Translations under genes and position numbers: made by a program
In this document: one piece after another, positions 7,895-16,945 of the stretch
Layout of the letters: every line of letters starts with the position of its first letter
Numbering within the stretch: the first letter of the stretch is position 1
Assembly: GCA_016932645.1 (NCBI GenBank)
Contig: JAFGCL010000010.1
Span: forward strand, 1 to 36,451
DNA: 36,451 bases
DNA from: Dehalococcoidia bacterium
GTDB lineage: Bacteria > Chloroflexota > Dehalococcoidia > UBA2247 > RBG-13-53-26
Reading direction: 5' to 3'
The notes under the pieces: generated by a model
The model's database searches: none
What the model was told of the DNA's origin: nothing
What the model saw: the letters and a program-made list of their open reading frames with translations, nothing else

Positions 7895-8084
7895 CTTCCT
7901 CGTTCTTTGCTCTTTACGATAGCTTTACCTCTGAGATGCTAAGCTTATCCTTTGATGCGTCGATAGTGACAAATCGAGGGGCAACCTAGAGGCAACAAAT
8001 GATGCAGAACGCGGGCTGTTTGTACCCAGCACTATTACCGTTATGGAAGTGTATATTGAACACCTTTTCCTACGAAGGAGGCTC

Positions 8085-9110
8085 ATGAGCGTTATTGAAG
8101 CCAAGGCTCTCACCAAGATTTACCCTGGGGATATAAAGGCAGTCGATACCATTGATTTCCATGTGAACGCCGGCGAGATATTCGCTTTTCTGGGGCCAAA
8201 CGGCGCCGGCAAGACGACCACGATCAAGATGCTAAACACGCTTCTCATGCCCACCTCCGGCACAGCCACGGTAGCCGGCTTTGATGTGGCGAAGAATTCG
8301 GCCGAAGTCCGCCGGCGTGTCGGCTACGCGGCCCAGGACGTGGGCATAGATGAGCATGCCACCGGGCGGGAGAACCTGTCGCTTTACGGCCATTTCTACC
8401 GACTGGATGGCAGAACGATCAAGGCGCGGGTGAAGGATCTGTTCGAGCTGGTCGATCTGGCTGGCTATGAGGACAAGATGGTCTCGACCTACTCCGGCGG
8501 TATGCGCAAGAGACTCGATCTGGCCATGGGGCTGATACATGAACCTCAGGTGATCTTCCTGGATGAGCCCACCACGGGACTTGATCCGCAGACCAGGGCT
8601 CACCTCTGGGAGTATATCAACAATCTGGCCAGAAGCATGGGCGTAGCCATATTCCTGACTACCCACTACATGGAGGAGGCGGACCGCCTGGCCGATCGAA
8701 TCGCCATCATCGACTTGGGCAAGATAGTGAGCCTCGGCACTTCGGGCGAACTGAAGAAATCCATAGGGGGTGATGTGGTGACGCTGACCCCTCCGGTAGA
8801 GAGGGATGAGGAACTCCGGGAGTTCATCAAGCGCACTGAGGCGGTTCTGGCGGGTCAGCCGTTTGTAGCGGAGATGAAACCCAGCGATGGGGCTCTGGCG
8901 GTCTACGTGAATGATGGCAGCTCAGCCGTACCCGATATGATGCAGATACTGAGCGGCCAGGGAATCGATGTCAAGACGATATCCATCTCACGGCCCTCTC
9001 TCGATGACGTGTTCCTCAAGTACACCGGTCGCACTATCCGCACGCAGGAGGGGACCCGGACCAACTTCGCTCAGTTGAGGCGGCAGGCTAACAGGAGGCG
9101 AAACCAATGA
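8085..9110 (+). CDS. ABC transporter ATP-binding protein, DrrA type
   Basis: This 341-residue ATPase belongs to the drug-exporter (DrrA) class. Walker A is GPNGAGKTT (37-45), the signature is YSGGM (136-140) and Walker B is VIFLDEPTTGLDP. The D-loop and switch histidine (LTTHYMEEADRLADR) are present. The C-terminal extension ending in SRPSLDDVFLKYTGR is the mark of the DrrA/ABC-2 class. AAGGAGG just before the ATG at 8085 supports this start over a frame beginning at 8043. It overlaps the downstream permease by 4 nt, so the two form one exporter. The substrate is unknown; drugs, lipids or glycolipids are typical of this class. Confidence 0.92.
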   Translation: MSVIEAKALTKIYPGDIKAVDTIDFHVNAGEIFAFLGPNGAGKTTTIKMLNTLLMPTSGTATVAGFDVAKNSAEVRRRVGYAAQDVGIDEHATGRENLSLYGHFYRLDGRTIKARVKDLFELVDLAGYEDKMVSTYSGGMRKRLDLAMGLIHEPQVIFLDEPTTGLDPQTRAHLWEYINNLARSMGVAIFLTTHYMEEADRLADRIAIIDLGKIVSLGTSGELKKSIGGDVVTLTPPVERDEELREFIKRTEAVLAGQPFVAEMKPSDGALAVYVNDGSSAVPDMMQILSGQGIDVKTISISRPSLDDVFLKYTGRTIRTQEGTRTNFAQLRRQANRRRNQ

Positions 9111-9877
9111 TGTGGGCCTTATCTGATACTTGGCAAGTCGTGCTGCGCGATGTCAGGAGTCGCATTCGCATGCCCGTGTTCATCTTCATGAACCTGTTTC
9201 AGCCTGTGCTGTGGCTGTTGCTCTTCACTCAGATATTCAAATCCCTCAGTGGCAGTGTAGCTGGAGAGGGAATCAGCTATCTCGATTTCTTTGCGCCGGG
9301 TGTGATAGTCATGACCGTGCTGTTCGGCTCGGCCTTCGCCGGCATGAGTACGCTGATGGACATGGATTCTGGTGTTCTGTCCAAGATGGTAGCCACGCCG
9401 GTTAACCGGGTCTCCATCATAACCGGCCGCGTCCTTGCTAACGTGCTGGTGGGGTTGGTTCAGGCGCTGATTGTCTTTGTAGTGGCTGCCATCATGGGCG
9501 TACGTGTGGCTACCGGTATGCCTGGGGTGCTGCTTGTGCTGTTGCTTGTCGCCTTGCTTGGAACGGGGTTCGCTGCTTTCTCCAATGGCTTGGCGCTTCT
9601 GTTCAAGCGAACCGAGACGGTGATGGCTACCACCAACCTGCTCACGATGCCGCTGATGTTCATGTCCTCCATGATGATGCCTTCTCAGGCACTTCCTGAT
9701 TGGCTGAACACAGTGAGACAGTTCAACCCGGTGGATTATGCGGTTGTGGGTGTCCGCAACCTGGTTCTTTATGGGTATGTCTGGACCGACCTTTGGAAGT
9801 CATTGCTAGTGCTTGGCGCCTTTGCGGTGGTGATGGTGGTGTTTGGCACGCTGATGTTCGGCACCCGGGCAGAGTGA
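9107..9877 (+). CDS. ABC-2 type permease, DrrB type
   Basis: This membrane component of 256 residues has about six hydrophobic helices. The first follows a short cytoplasmic N-terminus (MPVFIFMNLFQPVLWLLLFT). The family motif region FGSAFAGMSTLMDMDSGVLS and the later LLTMPLMFMSSMMMPSQALP, PDWLNTVRQFNPVDYAVVGV match ABC-2/DrrB permeases. The ATG overlaps the stop of the ATPase gene (ATGA), indicating translational coupling, and AGGAGG lies upstream in the end of the ATPase gene. It forms the transmembrane pore of the first exporter pair. Confidence 0.9.
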   Translation: MMWALSDTWQVVLRDVRSRIRMPVFIFMNLFQPVLWLLLFTQIFKSLSGSVAGEGISYLDFFAPGVIVMTVLFGSAFAGMSTLMDMDSGVLSKMVATPVNRVSIITGRVLANVLVGLVQALIVFVVAAIMGVRVATGMPGVLLVLLLVALLGTGFAAFSNGLALLFKRTETVMATTNLLTMPLMFMSSMMMPSQALPDWLNTVRQFNPVDYAVVGVRNLVLYGYVWTDLWKSLLVLGAFAVVMVVFGTLMFGTRAE

Positions 9878-10083
9878 GAAAGGGGCCAACTATGCAGGAT
9901 AGAGTGAGCAAGGCAGTCAAGAATCCAAGCTTGGGCTCTCGGGATCGAATCGATTGTTGTGGTCAACCGCCTGTCCGCTACTAGGGATCTAGGATCAAGC
10001 AAGGAGTGGGTGGAATTAAGATATGCAATTTAGAGATAGGTGCAGCAAGGCCTTGGAGGCTGGGGCTGCAGGGAGGTGAAGCA

Positions 10084-11028
10084 GTGGAATACGCCATTCG
10101 AACGGAGAATCTGAGCAAGACATACGGGAAGACCTTCAAAGCCCTGGACAGTGTCTCTCTACAGGTAAGTAGGGGCGAGGTGGTGGGATATGTCGGTCCT
10201 AACGGTGCCGGCAAGACCACTACCATCAAGATACTGACCGGCCTGATACGGCCCACGTCGGGGAGGGCCCACGTGAACGACAGAGACGTGGTCTCCAACC
10301 CGAGAGATGCCCTGCGGTCTATGGGGGCGCTGATCGAAGTGCCAGGGGTGTATGACTACCTGACGCCGCACGAGATGCTGACCTACTTCGGCCGGGTCTA
10401 CGGCATGCGCCGCGATGTGATAGACCAGAGGATTAAGGAGACGCTGGAACTGGTCAGATTGCCGGACTGGGAGCACAAGAAGACCGGGGCGTTCAGCACC
10501 GGAATGCTGCGACGCCTAGCCATAGCCAAAGCCGTCCTCCACAGGCCGGACATCCTGATCCTGGACGAGCCGGTTCTCGGCCTGGACCCGAAGGGGATCA
10601 TGGAGGTGAGGGAGATGATAAGGCAGTTCCGCAGCGAGGGCATGACAGTCTTCCTCAGTTCCCATCTCCTGAGTGAGGTGGCCGAGGTCTGCGATTCGGT
10701 GATCTTCCTGGACAAAGGGAAAGTGGTCACGTCAGACTCTGTGGAAGGTATAGGCCGCAGAGTGGGGCATGCTGTGGTGGACGCAAGGTTCCTCCATCCG
10801 CTATCCCCCGAAGAAATCGGCAAGCTCAAAGACATTGATTTGATAAAGGGCGTTGACATGAAGAATAGTACGGCTCGACTACAGTACGATGGAACGCCAG
10901 AGACAAGTGCTCAGATACTGAGACTCCTCGTGTCTCTGAACTTGGACGTCGTGTCCTATGCGGCCGAAGGTGTCGGGCTGGAAGAATACTATGTCTCCGT
11001 CATGAGCGATGAGAAGGGGGTCAACTAA
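10084..11028 (+). CDS. ABC transporter ATP-binding protein, second exporter
   Basis: This 314-residue ATPase has Walker A GPNGAGKTTT, signature FSTGM (in place of SGGQ) and Walker B ILILDEPVLGLDPKG. It is of the CcmA/NatA/bacitracin-resistance class used with ABC-2 permeases. The GTG at 10084 was chosen because GGGAGGTG lies at the right distance and the family begins a few residues before the ENLSKTYGK region; 26 upstream codons have no homology. It is not a copy of the first ATPase: the two differ in length and C-terminal domain. The gap from the first permease is about 200 bp without a gene. It directly abuts the next permease. Confidence 0.9.
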   Translation: MEYAIRTENLSKTYGKTFKALDSVSLQVSRGEVVGYVGPNGAGKTTTIKILTGLIRPTSGRAHVNDRDVVSNPRDALRSMGALIEVPGVYDYLTPHEMLTYFGRVYGMRRDVIDQRIKETLELVRLPDWEHKKTGAFSTGMLRRLAIAKAVLHRPDILILDEPVLGLDPKGIMEVREMIRQFRSEGMTVFLSSHLLSEVAEVCDSVIFLDKGKVVTSDSVEGIGRRVGHAVVDARFLHPLSPEEIGKLKDIDLIKGVDMKNSTARLQYDGTPETSAQILRLLVSLNLDVVSYAAEGVGLEEYYVSVMSDEKGVN

Positions 11029-11847
11029 ATGGCAATAGACGCAGTGAGGATGAGGAACGACCTCTCTGAAAGCTGGCTTTCGCTCCGGTTCGAGATGCTG
11101 AAACATCTGAAGCGCCGCAGGCTCTTCATCGTGGGCGCACTGGCGATAGTGGTGCCGCTGTTCTTCTATGTCTACTTCTACCAGGCAGACCCGAATGCCG
11201 CAGTGGACTTTGCCAACATGTCGCTCCAGTTCATGAACGTCCTGATCGTGATATCGGCTGCCATGTTTGCCGGCGACGCTGTGTGTGGCGAATTCGAGAA
11301 AAAGACTAGCCTGCTGATCTTCCCAACTCCACAGAGAAGATCCTCCATATTTGTTGGCAAGTACGCGGCAGCAGTGATGGCAACCTTCCTGGTGGTTTCA
11401 CTCTACTATGTGGTGCTGACTCTCCAGATAGGACAGCTCTTCGGCTGGGGAGAAATACCAGGGGCACTGGGCAAATCCTTCCTGACGGCCTTGATCTACT
11501 CTGTCGCCGCGGTAAGCGTGGCATTCCTCATAAGCAGCCTATTGAAGCGCTCAATGTCTGCCACCATTGTCAGTTTTCTGGCGCTCTTGATGATATTGCC
11601 CATCGTACAAATGCTCATATCCGTACTGGATCAGGAACCCTGGTTCATCGTCACCTACTCCAGTGGTCTGATCACCAGCGTGCTCGGCGCGTCGAGCAGT
11701 CTCCCGATGAATCCCGGCGGCGGTACCAGTGGCAACGAGATCCAGCAGTTCACTCCTACTCTGAAGACGGGCATCGCCGTGATGGTGACCTGGGCCATTG
11801 CCTGCTTGGCAGCTGGCATGGCGATAGCCGTCAAGAAGGAGGACTAG
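11029..11847 (+). CDS. ABC-2 family transporter permease, second exporter
   Basis: This 272-residue membrane protein has a basic cytoplasmic N-terminus (LKHLKRRRLF) and about six transmembrane helices. It includes FANMSLQFMNVLIVISAAMF and the typical GDAVCGEFEKKTSLLIFPTP loop, where ABC-2 permeases have the ExxxGT/E region. The ATG follows the TAA of the ATPase gene with no gap, and GAGAAGGGGG provides the ribosome binding site. With the preceding ATPase it should make an exporter or a membrane-stress pump. The substrate is unknown. Confidence 0.85.
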   Translation: MAIDAVRMRNDLSESWLSLRFEMLKHLKRRRLFIVGALAIVVPLFFYVYFYQADPNAAVDFANMSLQFMNVLIVISAAMFAGDAVCGEFEKKTSLLIFPTPQRRSSIFVGKYAAAVMATFLVVSLYYVVLTLQIGQLFGWGEIPGALGKSFLTALIYSVAAVSVAFLISSLLKRSMSATIVSFLALLMILPIVQMLISVLDQEPWFIVTYSSGLITSVLGASSSLPMNPGGGTSGNEIQQFTPTLKTGIAVMVTWAIACLAAGMAIAVKKED

Positions 11848-12041
11848 GGCACGCCTGTTAAGCCGCCTGTGTTTCGACGCGATGGGTACTAGGGAGGTAT
11901 CCTGAGTAACGTGGCAACTGCCTTGGTTATCAAGGTTCTCCCAGGCAAGCAGGAGACCAATGCATATGGTCTCTAGCCATTGAGTTCAGTATGGTGAGCA
12001 GCTTGCGCATGCAGGTGTCCCGTGGCACGGGCGAAGCCTGA

Positions 12042-12284
12042 CGGCTTGCCCGTGATCCCAACTACTGCAACGCCCGCTACTACAACGGCACGATCGGGCG
12101 GTTCATCAGTGCGGACACGGTAGTCCCCGATTTCTCCAATCCCCAGTCCCTCAACCGCTACAGCTACTGCTGGAACAACGCACTGCCCACCAGCCAACGA
12201 TGTTCCGAGTGCACAGTTCAAAGAAAACTGCCTGAATACCTGATGCCAAACTCAGGCAACCGCTGTTCATCAGGTGCTCGGTGA
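12042..12284 (+). pseudogene. RHS repeat-associated core domain fragment
   Basis: The frame from 12042 to the TGA at 12282-12284 contains DPNYCNARYYNGTIGRFISA, then DTVVPDFSNPQSLNRYSYCW and NNALPTS. This is the highly conserved core that ends RHS/YD-repeat toxins (Y-ARYY-GRF-S-D...NPQSLNRYSY-NNP). Residues before and after are unrelated, a stop lies just upstream of the fragment, and the usual glycine and toxin tail are missing. It is an orphan of perhaps 50 codons left by deletion or recombination. Confidence 0.8.
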
Positions 12285-12434
12285 CCATGACACCTCACGG
12301 TCACATCATCCGTCAGTAAGCGGGACTCTCTCATACTGCCAGACTGTGAAGAAAATCGTGGTTTTAAAATGCATCAATAGGCACCTCACCCTCGTCCGGA
12401 AACAGAACGCTTTGCCGGAGACAGCATGCGGGTG

Positions 12435-12451
12435 GTAGAATCGCGCTGTCC
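12435..12451. repeat. 17-bp direct repeat, copy 1
   Basis: GTAGAATCGCGCTGTCC is identical to 15444-15460. This copy lies about 90 bp upstream of the LuxR start, and the second at the broken 5' end of the oxidoreductase. In both copies the TAG is in frame with the gene that follows. Confidence 0.7.
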
Positions 12452-12537
12452 GCGAGCCGCCATCTCACGATGGCCAATCATGCTCGGCAGCCTCTATTGT
12501 CCTGGCTCAGGAGAGTGATACGACGTCTGAACGCCTG

Positions 12538-15243
12538 TTGATTACAAAGCTGCATGTTCCTCCCGTCCCCCCGGGGTGGCTCACGCGCCCCCGCCTCAGG
12601 AAACACCTCGACGCCGCGCTGCGTTGCCGGTTGACGCTGGTTTGCGCGCCCGCCGGGTTTGGCAAGACCACGCTACTGAGCGAGTGGATCGCTCTTCAAG
12701 CGGGCGGAAGCGCCATGCATGCCCCACCTGCTGCATGGCTTTCCGTGGACAAGGAAGATAATGATCCGGATCGCTTCTGGACCTACTTTGTGGCCGCACT
12801 GCAAACCGTGCAGTCGGGTCTGGGACAACGTTCACTGGAGATGCTGGAGACGGGCAAAGCGCCCTCTATCAGGGCTGTGTTGACCACTTTGGTGAATGAC
12901 ATCAGCGAGGCCAAGCGTGACTTCGTGCTGATACTGGATGACTACCACGAGATAGCATCGAAGTCGGTCCACGAGTCTATCGCCTTCCTCGTGGACCATC
13001 TGCCGCCGCGGGCGCATTTGGTGCTGGCGAGCAGGGTTGATCCGCCGCTCCCACTGGCCCGTCTGCGAGTTCGTGGGCAGTTGAATGAGCTGCGGGCCGC
13101 TGACCTGCGTTTTACGACGGACGAAGCGACCGCCTTTTTCAATGACATCATGAACCTGGGACTGACGACTGACAACGTTAGGGCGCTCGACTCTCTGACA
13201 GAAGGCTGGATAGCCAGCATCCGAATGGCCGCGCTATCCATGCAGGGATGCGAGAATATCCCTAGCTTCATCGCGGAGTTCACGGGCACCCACCGCCATG
13301 TGATGGACTATCTGGTGGAGGAGGTGCTTGGCCGTCAGAGACCTAGCGTGCAGCAGTTTCTGGTGCGAACCTCCGTTCTTGATCGTTTGAGCGCGTCGCT
13401 GTGCAATGCCGTGACCGGTGGGGACAATGCAGAAGAGATGCTCGATCATCTGCAATCGGCCAATCTATTCGTGGTGCCGTTGGACGAGAGCCGGAAGTGG
13501 TTCAGGTACCACCATTTATTCTCTGACCTGTTGCGCGATCGCCTGCAGAAGACGCAGCCTGACCGTATACCAATGCTGCAACGCCGGGCCAGCCAATGGT
13601 TTGAGAGAGAGGGTTTGACTTCCGAAGCCATTCAATATTCTCTCGCAGCCAAGGACCTTGACCGCGCTGCAGACCTGATCGAGTCAGTGGCCGTGCCGCT
13701 CATATCACAGGGCAAGATTTCGGCGCCGCAGGGATGGCTGGAGAAGTTGCCCGAGGAAGTCATCCTGTCGCGCCCGTGGCTCTGCATCGGCCTGGCCAAT
13801 GTCCGGGAGGCACGCGGCCAGCTTGTTGCTGTTCAGCCACTAGTGGATGCAGTGGAGGCCATCCTCTCCCGGGCCCGGCCTGCCAGGACGCCCAGAGAGG
13901 CGGAGTCAGACAGGCGCATCCGCAACCATTTGACGTCTCTGCGCATACCGCTGTTTCTGGCCCGGGGTGAAACCGACGAGGCCATCCGCCTCTGTCATGA
14001 GGCGATTGAGCAGTCAGCCGACGACCAGCCAACGGTGCGATGCATGTCGGTGCTCCTTCTGGGGTTGGCGCATTGGATGAAGGGGGACATGTCCAGTGCC
14101 GTGCCCTATCTGGAAGAGGCAGCGGTTTACGGACAGACCACGGGTAATTACTTCATCACACTGGTTGCCATGGGACACCTGGCAGACATCTATGTCAGAC
14201 AGGGGCGGCTGCACGAGGCAGCCGAGGCCAGCCGCAAGGCTATCCGCCTCGGCACGGAATGGGGAGGTGGAGAACCCCTTCCCGCTACCAGCTACGCCCA
14301 TATATGCCTGGCTCAGATTCTCTACCAATGGAATGAGATTGAAGAGGCCATACACTATGTCAACCGGGCGATTGATTTGGGCAGGCAAGGGGTGCAGTTG
14401 ACCATTGCCGTGATGGCGGTTCCGGGGCTAGCGCCCCTGACGGAGCTGATCGGACAGACCACTGCACTGTCCGATGCCTTGGATGAACTGGAGGGTGTGG
14501 CTAGGGCATCGCGGAGCACTGTGATGACCAGGGTGACCGCTTCGTGGCGCGCCCGTTTATCTCTGGCCAGGGGCGATATCGGCCAGGCTCTGCAGTGGGC
14601 GGCCTCCAGGGAGAGATCCAAAGGTGGTTGGGATGAGGGGCTCGAGTTCGCACTGGAATTCGAGTATCTCACACTGGCCCGGCTCAAGATCGCCAGGGGG
14701 CAACTACAGGGCGTTCCGGCCATGCTGGATCAGGTGCGGAAAAGGGCTGAGGCAGAGGGCAGGATGGGTAGCGTCCTTGAGATACTGGTCCTGCTGTCCA
14801 CCACGCTTCGTGCTCAAGGCAGGGCCGATGAGGCCATGCAGACGCTGCAGAGGGCCCTCTCGCTGGCGGAGCCCGAGGGATATGTCCGCATCTTCGTGGA
14901 TGCGGGGGAGCCGATGGCCGAGCTCCTGCGGTCTGCGCTGCAAGAGCGGATCATGCCAGAATACGTGTCGGGCCTGCTGGCGTCGTTTGGCACGGCCACC
15001 GGTCGCGATGGATCGACCGGCATCACCGCACCACGTGTGAAGCCAATGTCGGAGCCGATCACCAAGCGTGAGCTGGAGGTGCTCAAGCTGCTGGCTGCCG
15101 GTGCATCCAACCAACAGATCGCCGAGGAGTTGGTGCTGGTGACGGGAACAGTAAAGGCTCACCTGCTGAACATCTACCGCAAACTCGACGTTCATAGCCG
15201 CACACAGGCAGTGGCCCGGGCGCGGGAACTTCGCCTCCTGTGA
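12538..15243 (+). CDS. MalT-like LuxR family transcriptional activator (STAND ATPase)
   Basis: This protein of about 900 residues has an N-terminal NTPase with Walker A APAGFGKTT (37-45) and Walker B FVLILDDYHE, and the STAND arm region ending YHHLFSDLLRDRL. A long helical TPR-like sensor follows, then a LuxR helix-turn-helix at about 840-901 (ITKRELEVLKLLAAGASNQQ, then VTGTVKAHLLNIYRKLDVHS). Such proteins oligomerise on ATP and ligand binding to activate transcription. The only classical start is TTG at 12538 with no proper ribosome binding site. Family-like residues (SERLLITKL) extend upstream, where the frame is open back to 12439. The true start may be non-canonical or lost. Its targets cannot be deduced from context. 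Confidence 0.88.
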   Translation: MITKLHVPPVPPGWLTRPRLRKHLDAALRCRLTLVCAPAGFGKTTLLSEWIALQAGGSAMHAPPAAWLSVDKEDNDPDRFWTYFVAALQTVQSGLGQRSLEMLETGKAPSIRAVLTTLVNDISEAKRDFVLILDDYHEIASKSVHESIAFLVDHLPPRAHLVLASRVDPPLPLARLRVRGQLNELRAADLRFTTDEATAFFNDIMNLGLTTDNVRALDSLTEGWIASIRMAALSMQGCENIPSFIAEFTGTHRHVMDYLVEEVLGRQRPSVQQFLVRTSVLDRLSASLCNAVTGGDNAEEMLDHLQSANLFVVPLDESRKWFRYHHLFSDLLRDRLQKTQPDRIPMLQRRASQWFEREGLTSEAIQYSLAAKDLDRAADLIESVAVPLISQGKISAPQGWLEKLPEEVILSRPWLCIGLANVREARGQLVAVQPLVDAVEAILSRARPARTPREAESDRRIRNHLTSLRIPLFLARGETDEAIRLCHEAIEQSADDQPTVRCMSVLLLGLAHWMKGDMSSAVPYLEEAAVYGQTTGNYFITLVAMGHLADIYVRQGRLHEAAEASRKAIRLGTEWGGGEPLPATSYAHICLAQILYQWNEIEEAIHYVNRAIDLGRQGVQLTIAVMAVPGLAPLTELIGQTTALSDALDELEGVARASRSTVMTRVTASWRARLSLARGDIGQALQWAASRERSKGGWDEGLEFALEFEYLTLARLKIARGQLQGVPAMLDQVRKRAEAEGRMGSVLEILVLLSTTLRAQGRADEAMQTLQRALSLAEPEGYVRIFVDAGEPMAELLRSALQERIMPEYVSGLLASFGTATGRDGSTGITAPRVKPMSEPITKRELEVLKLLAAGASNQQIAEELVLVTGTVKAHLLNIYRKLDVHSRTQAVARARELRLL

Positions 15244-15443
15244 CTCGGACGCCACGCTATGGACTGACTGCCCATCCCGCACCATGGGTCATGGTGACCT
15301 TGCGGGAGATGACTGCACTCTAAGGTGGGCGGGACATCCTGTTCTTGCAGGTTGCCAGCCGGCAATGTCTTTCTCGCTGTCTTTCAGACCAGCGTCGTCA
15401 TCCGAGTCAGGACGCGTGGCTCTGAGTACAGCACAGGCCAGTA

Positions 15444-15460
15444 GTAGAATCGCGCTGTCC
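15444..15460. repeat. 17-bp direct repeat, copy 2
   Basis: Identical to 12435-12451. It ends where homology to aldehyde:ferredoxin oxidoreductase begins (CTG GGA TCC AAG AAG, LGSKK), so it marks a recombination junction or has been copied from it. Confidence 0.7.
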
Positions 15461-16875
15461 TGGGATCCAAGAAGCTCAAGGCCGTTGCGGTCAAGTGGGA
15501 AGGCAAGGCGGTGAACATCGCCCAGCCGGAGAAGTTGAGAGAGCTGTCCGAATACTACCGCGGCATGAAGATCGGCTTTCCCTACCATGACGAGGGCTTC
15601 CACAATGTGTTGAGTCGGTGGTCCCACGACCACCGACTCGGGTTCCGGGTGGTGCTTGGTGAAGGCACTCTGAAGAAAGAGCCATGCTATGGGTGTCTTG
15701 GCCGATGCCCCCGGAGCACCTACCGCTCGAAGGACGGGAGGTCGGGGAAGTTCATCTGCCATTCGGCATGGGTGTACCAACCGTGGGCCGAACAGTACTA
15801 CAAGGACTGGAACGACGTCCCCTTCCACGCTACCAAGCTCTTCGACAACTATGGGCTGGATACGATTGACGTTGACCTGATCATAAGTTGGCTTAACGCG
15901 TGCCAGAAAGCCGGGATTCTGACTGACGAGAGTACCGGTATACCCATATCCAAGCTGGGAAGCCAGGTATTCATTGAAGTCCTGCTGAAGAAGATATCCA
16001 TGCGCGAAGGCTTCGGGGACATACTGGCTCAGGGACTGGACAGAGCCGCGGATGAGGTTGGTTCGGCTGCCAGGGAGCAGATCAGGAACGGGGGCATACT
16101 CTCTGAACCCGGATACAGCCAGCCCTATGGGCCGAGACTGCATATCATGACTGGACTCCTGCACGCCATGGAGCCGAGATTGGCCATAAGCCTGCTGCAT
16201 GAGGTGACTACCTGCATGGGCAAGTGGTTGACGCGCTACATGGGACTAAATGTTTATCCGTCCACCCAGACGGTCCGCGCCATAGCCGCCAGATTCTGGG
16301 GCAGTGAGCTGGCCGCCGACTTCTCCACGTACGAAGGAAAGGCCCTGGCGGCCAAGAAGATGCAGGACCGTTCCTACGCCAGGGAGTGCCTTATACTCTG
16401 CGATTGGCTATGGCCCGTTTTGGAGTTGGAGTCCTCCGAGGACATGTGGGCGATCCTACCCTGGAAAGCAGGGTCGTGTCTGCCGTGACCGGCAGGGATA
16501 TGGATGAAGCGGGCCTTAATGGTATTGGTGAGAGGGTGTTCAATTTGGTAAGAGCCATCCATCTCCGTGAAGTGCACAAGGGGGAGAGTGTCTGATGTGA
16601 TCCCGGAACAAGCCTACACAGAGCCGCTCGAATACGAAATCCAGGATTCGCAGTTGATCTTGCCTGGGAAGGATGGTGAGGTGGTCAGCCTCAAGGGCCG
16701 AGTAGTAGATCGGGAAGCCTTCGAGAGGATGAAGGACGAATACTATCAGCTTCGGCGGTGGGATGTGGCCTCGGGACTCCAGACAAGGACACAACTTGAA
16801 GAGATCGACCTAAAGGATGTAGCACAGGATTTGGAGCGACGGGGGCTATTGGCTGCCGCAGTGCACGGGGACTGA
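15460..16875 (+). pseudogene. Aldehyde:ferredoxin oxidoreductase, 5'-truncated and frameshifted
   Basis: The sequence starts inside the family at LGSKKLKAVAVKWEGKAV and continues to a normal AOR C-terminus (DLKDVAQDLERRGLL). The N-terminal third, which carries much of the tungstopterin site, is absent. The [4Fe-4S] cysteines remain: CYGCLGRC near 15685, and the distal one in ECLILCDW. Two single-base changes break the frame. Near 16443, GACATGTG should read GACCATGTG. At about 16577-16582, a run of five G is one base too long. Joining three segments (15460-16442, 16443-16580 and 16581-16875) restores a continuous AOR protein. The indels could be sequencing errors, but the missing 5' end is real in this assembly. 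Confidence 0.85.
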
Positions 16876-16945
16876 CGCTGTAACATGACGATCACCACCA
16901 GCCGATGGCTCACTGACGTACGAGGGGGCCTCTGACTTAGGCCGT

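Larger units (their letters stand above)
11848..12537. other. Intergenic region with an RHS remnant
   Basis: No intact gene lies here. It contains the RHS fragment annotated separately, the first copy of a 17-bp repeat (12435-12451) and the upstream region of the LuxR gene. TTGCCG about 18 bp before TAGAAT (12436-12441) is a weak promoter candidate. No T-tailed terminator is visible after the exporter genes. Confidence 0.5.

Noticed and set aside
9893-9982. 30-codon frame between the two exporter pairs
   Set aside because: No homology, and its composition looks like random intergenic sequence.
11973-12221. 82-codon minus-strand frame
   Set aside because: It is antisense to the RHS core fragment, whose plus-strand peptide is clearly conserved.
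15289-16200. 303-codon minus-strand frame
   Set aside because: It lies antisense to the recognisable oxidoreductase frame and has no domain of its own.
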